Source of the DNA: Pseudocercospora fijiensis CIRAD86 | Lineage: Eukaryota > Ascomycota > Dothideomycetes > Mycosphaerellales > Mycosphaerellaceae | NCBI RefSeq assembly: GCF_000340215.1 | Contig: NW_006921547.1 | Coordinates: 165,886 to 229,885, forward strand | Direction: 5' to 3' | DNA: 64,000 nucleotides | The notes under the pieces: generated by a model | Told to the model about the DNA's origin: nothing | The model's input: the letters and a program-made list of their open reading frames with translations, nothing else | Database searches by the model: none | Made by a program: the position numbers and the translations under genes | Shown: piece after piece, positions 61,340 through 64,000 of the stretch | How the letters are laid out: every line of letters begins with the position of its first letter | Numbering within the stretch: position 1 is the first letter of the stretch

Positions 61340-62095
61340 TATACTAACTTAATATTACTCTACTAGCGCCTCTTGCGATAATATTTAAATACTAATTTGT
61401 ATACCCACTCGCCGTCCGACTTAGTTACTAGTTAGGACTAATCGGAAAATTAATACTAAATATAAACGACCGTACTATATTTCGACTAGATTTCTACGTT
61501 ACTCCTAACGCCCTAAGGCCTATATATTATACCGTAAAATGCGTTATATATATTCAATTCTATATACGTATAGAAGTAGTATTGCTCCGGTTTAATACTG
61601 CCCTATAGCGTTATTAATTACGTTAAATTCGCCCGGTACTACTAAGGCTTGCTCTAGTTATATTATAGCTAGGTTGTATTCCTAAGCAAAGTAAACGAAT
61701 AGCGCTCGAGTAACTACTAGTAAGTATTGCTTAGCTAACTTAGTAACGACGTCGTTTAAGGCGGCATCTAATAAGCGGTTTATATTAAATCTAAGGCCTC
61801 TAAGACTCGTAGCAGTTACGACTACCCTATCGGTACGCCTATTAGATAGAAGTATAAAGCCTTATCCTATCGACTCTATTTGATTTTTATATACACGCTA
61901 TTATATATACGCTATTATATAGACCTATACGCCGACTTATTAATATTAACCTATGTCTTAACCTCTAGTATAGCTAAGTATCGGGACTCGTATCGCTCTA
62001 GGGATAGTACGCTAGTTATCTGCTCCCTAGCTAATAGCACTATTCTATTAGCTAGAGCCTGCGGCTCTAACCCGCTTTAGGGTTCTAGGGATTAA
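61340..62095 (-). pseudogene. KDZ/Plavaka-like transposase, N-terminal part
   Basis: Minus-strand frame that joins 37667 across the hAT element without a shift: VTKSDGE.VYKLVFKYYRKR, then KLV.SNGINPSFCRIRRLRI across the junction. Upstream text includes YYFYTYIELNIYNAFYGI, LLERYSFTLLRNTT, DKALYFYLIGVPIG and ALANRIVLLAREQITSVLSL (62050-62000). The start is not identifiable and the frame may extend beyond 62095. By itself this portion is not diagnostic; its assignment depends on the core at 34200-37667. Confidence 0.5.
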
Positions 62096-62099
62096 GGTC

Positions 62100-63155
62100 G
62101 GCTAGGTATGTTTCTAGTCGGGGTCGAATTGCCCTTATACTAGGCTATATCTTCGACGTAGCGAGATCTAGAGCTAATCGTATCGATATAGGTGCTTTAG
62201 CTAGATATTACCTACTCGCTCGCCTATACTTTATAGAATATTATAAGTTATAACCTAGAGTAGATCGGCTTTCTATACTAGTAGGCCGGGGAGGGTAATA
62301 ATACTCGCGTCTACTATTCTCTAGTCGGTAGCAATTATACTACTACTAGTGCCTCTTTCTATTTTATAGGCTAGTTCGCTAATAAGGATTTGCTACTCGA
62401 TCGCTCGTACCTAGAAGACTAGTTTGTATACCTCCTATACGATCTAGTTCTAGCTAATACTAAGCTCGCCGACTATATTATGTTTCCGGACGGTAGTATA
62501 TTAGACTAGGACGCTAGTAAGGATCGTGCTATTACTATAGTCCGCGGCGTAGATAAGTAGTATATCGATAGTGTCTAGAGAAGTACGTTTTACTATAACT
62601 CGAATATTTAGCTACCGCTAACTCTAAGTAGTACGATAAACGTTTACTACGGTAGGCTTAAGGTAGTATTGTATGCTATCGCAGGTTAGCGTACGAGCAT
62701 TGCTAGTCTAGTATAGATATATATATTATTTATATATAGGGTTGCTAAGTTCGGGGTCGATTAATAATTTAGGGGCGGATTAATACTATAACTCGGCATC
62801 TTAAAGTTAGCCTATACTTTTCGGTAATACTATTAATATATTAAACTTATATCCTACTATATTACGATACTATTTTCTAGTATTACCGTCTTCGTGCTAG
62901 ACCCTCGGTTAGCGCTAAACTAACCTATATCCTATATACTAGTAGTAACTACGCCTTCGCGGATTGTCGAATTACCTAGAAGTAACTTAAAACATTCCGG
63001 TATATATAGCGACTAATTTAATTATAGATACGTATACCTATACATTTTATCGCGATAGGCCTTAATATAGATTAATATAGTGCTAAAGAGTTTAGCTACT
63101 ACTAGTTAAAATTATTGTCCTAGCTACTACCCTAGTATTCTACTACTACTACTAC
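62100..63155. other. Flank of the KDZ-type gene, no confident gene
   Basis: Shows the same RIP composition. Reading frames exist on both strands but without recognisable motifs. It may hold the 5' end of the KDZ-type gene or an accessory gene of that element. Confidence 0.35.
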
Positions 63156-63159
63156 TACT

Positions 63160-63660
63160 ACCGACTCGCTATAGATAGCCTACTTAGCCTCGATTCGTAT
63201 AAGTTCCGTACTACTTAACTTTCCGATATCTAGTTTCCTTATCCGATCTAGCCTCCTAGCTACTAGATCTATATCCTATTGCTACTATTACTACTACCGA
63301 CTTACTACGGATGCCCTACTTAGCCTAGAGTCGTATAAGTTCCGTACTACTTTACTTCCCGCTATCTAGTTTCCTTATCTTATCTAGCCTCCCGGCTACT
63401 AGATCTATATCCTATTACTACTATTACTACTACCGACTCGCGGTAGATACCCTACTCGGCCTAGAGTCGTATAAGTTCCGTACTACTTTACTTCCCGCTA
63501 TCTAGTTTCCTTATTCTATCTAGCCTCTCGGCTACTATATCTATATCCTATTGCTACTATTACTACTACCGACTCGCGGCGGATAGCCTAATTAGTCTCG
63601 ACTCGTATGTATTCTATACTACTTTAGGTCCCGCTATATAGTTTCTTGTCTTTTATAGTA
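63160..63660. repeat. Tandem repeat of about 136 bp, 3.7 units
   Basis: TACCGACTCGC marks unit starts at 63160, 63296, 63432 and 63569 (periods 136, 136, 137). Each unit contains GTATAAGTTCCGTACTACTT and a run of CTACTATTACTACTACC. The period is not a multiple of three, so coding is unlikely. Confidence 0.88.
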
Positions 63661-63748
63661 TCTCGTTATAATTCTCGGTAGAAGTACTATAGGATTTTCG
63701 TCGCTGTCGTAGTTATACCGTAGTTAACGAAGGTCGAGGCTAATAACG

Positions 63749-63936
63749 CCGTAGGCTCGGATCTAGTACCGGTATATTAAAAGGGTATATAAGGCTACAA
63801 TTATTATTAAGTAGCTAATCCCTGCGTTATAGGCGAAGGCAAATAGCTCTACCTATAACGAAGAGGTTAGCTGCTTAATAATAATTATAGCCTTATACGC
63901 CCTTTTAATATACCGGTACTAGATTAGAGCCTACGG
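63749..63936. repeat. Hairpin element: 70-bp inverted arms, 48-bp loop
   Basis: The left arm (63749-63818) starts CCGTAGGCTCGGATCTAG and the right arm (63867-63936) ends CTAGATTAGAGCCTACGG; the arms differ at only a few positions, mainly RIP-type. The loop contains a second inverted pair, CGTTATAGG and CCTATAACG, so the structure is palindromic almost throughout. Partial pairing continues about 10 bp outward. It may be a foldback element or the subterminal part of the KDZ-type element. Confidence 0.85.
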
Positions 63937-64000
63937 TATTATTAGGTTTATATCGAGTCCGGGCACTAGATAGCTAAGGTATATATCTAGTATAGGTAAA

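Noticed and set aside
61880..62080. 66-codon plus-strand open frame
   Set aside because: The opposite strand carries the continuous KDZ-type transposase frame here.
63749..63936. tRNA or riboswitch
   Set aside because: The fold is one long hairpin without cloverleaf or conserved RNA motifs.

Overview
This is fungal DNA that consists almost entirely of transposable elements nested inside one another. I see no host housekeeping gene, rRNA or tRNA. CpA and TpG are nearly absent while TpA and intact CpG are abundant, so CAG, CAA and TGG codons now read as TAG and TAA. That is the signature of repeat-induced point mutation (RIP) in a filamentous ascomycete (Pezizomycotina). I cannot name the genus. 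Nearly every start codon (ATG to ATA) is destroyed, so genes were read as RIP-tolerant frames in which TAG/TAA is accepted as former Gln or Trp. Every protein gene here should be treated as a pseudogene.

Layout. 1-4875: right part of a large hAT-type DNA transposon (copy 1). 4876-6310: Copia polymerase remnant that copy 1 landed in. 6311-20034: Gypsy element A (704-bp LTRs), split at 8618 by Gypsy element B (8619-15618, 309-bp LTRs). 20035-21233: AT-rich spacer with a minisatellite. 21234-31737: LTR element D, carrying a 393-bp miniature hAT and a long antisense reading frame. 31738-33511: a second, truncated start of D. 33512 to at least 62095: a KDZ/Plavaka-like transposase gene on the minus strand, split by hAT copy 2. 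37676-61331: hAT copy 2, flanked by an exact 8-bp target duplication and itself split by the 13.2-kb Gypsy element C (41316-54512, 188-bp LTRs, 5-bp duplication ATACT). The right end holds tandem repeats and a near-perfect 70-bp-arm hairpin.

The most striking system is the hAT family. With element C removed, copy 2 is about 10.45 kb. It has terminal inverted repeats beginning TAGACCCCGTAG, an 8-bp target duplication and a recognisable hAT transposase. Downstream of the transposase it carries two histone H3-like genes on the plus strand and a short unknown gene on the minus strand. Both H3-like genes also lie in copy 1 at the same relative places, so they belong to the mobile element. One has two introns at recognisable splice sites, the first between Gly and Thr of the H3 RPGTVAL motif. 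The other has a long C-terminal extension. A 12-bp motif family (TGCCGGCTACGC) is scattered through the hAT copies, inside an H3 intron and in the 393-bp miniature relative.

Three LTR elements also carry unidentified extra reading frames between polymerase and 3' LTR: sense in C (about 4.7 kb), antisense in B and in D.
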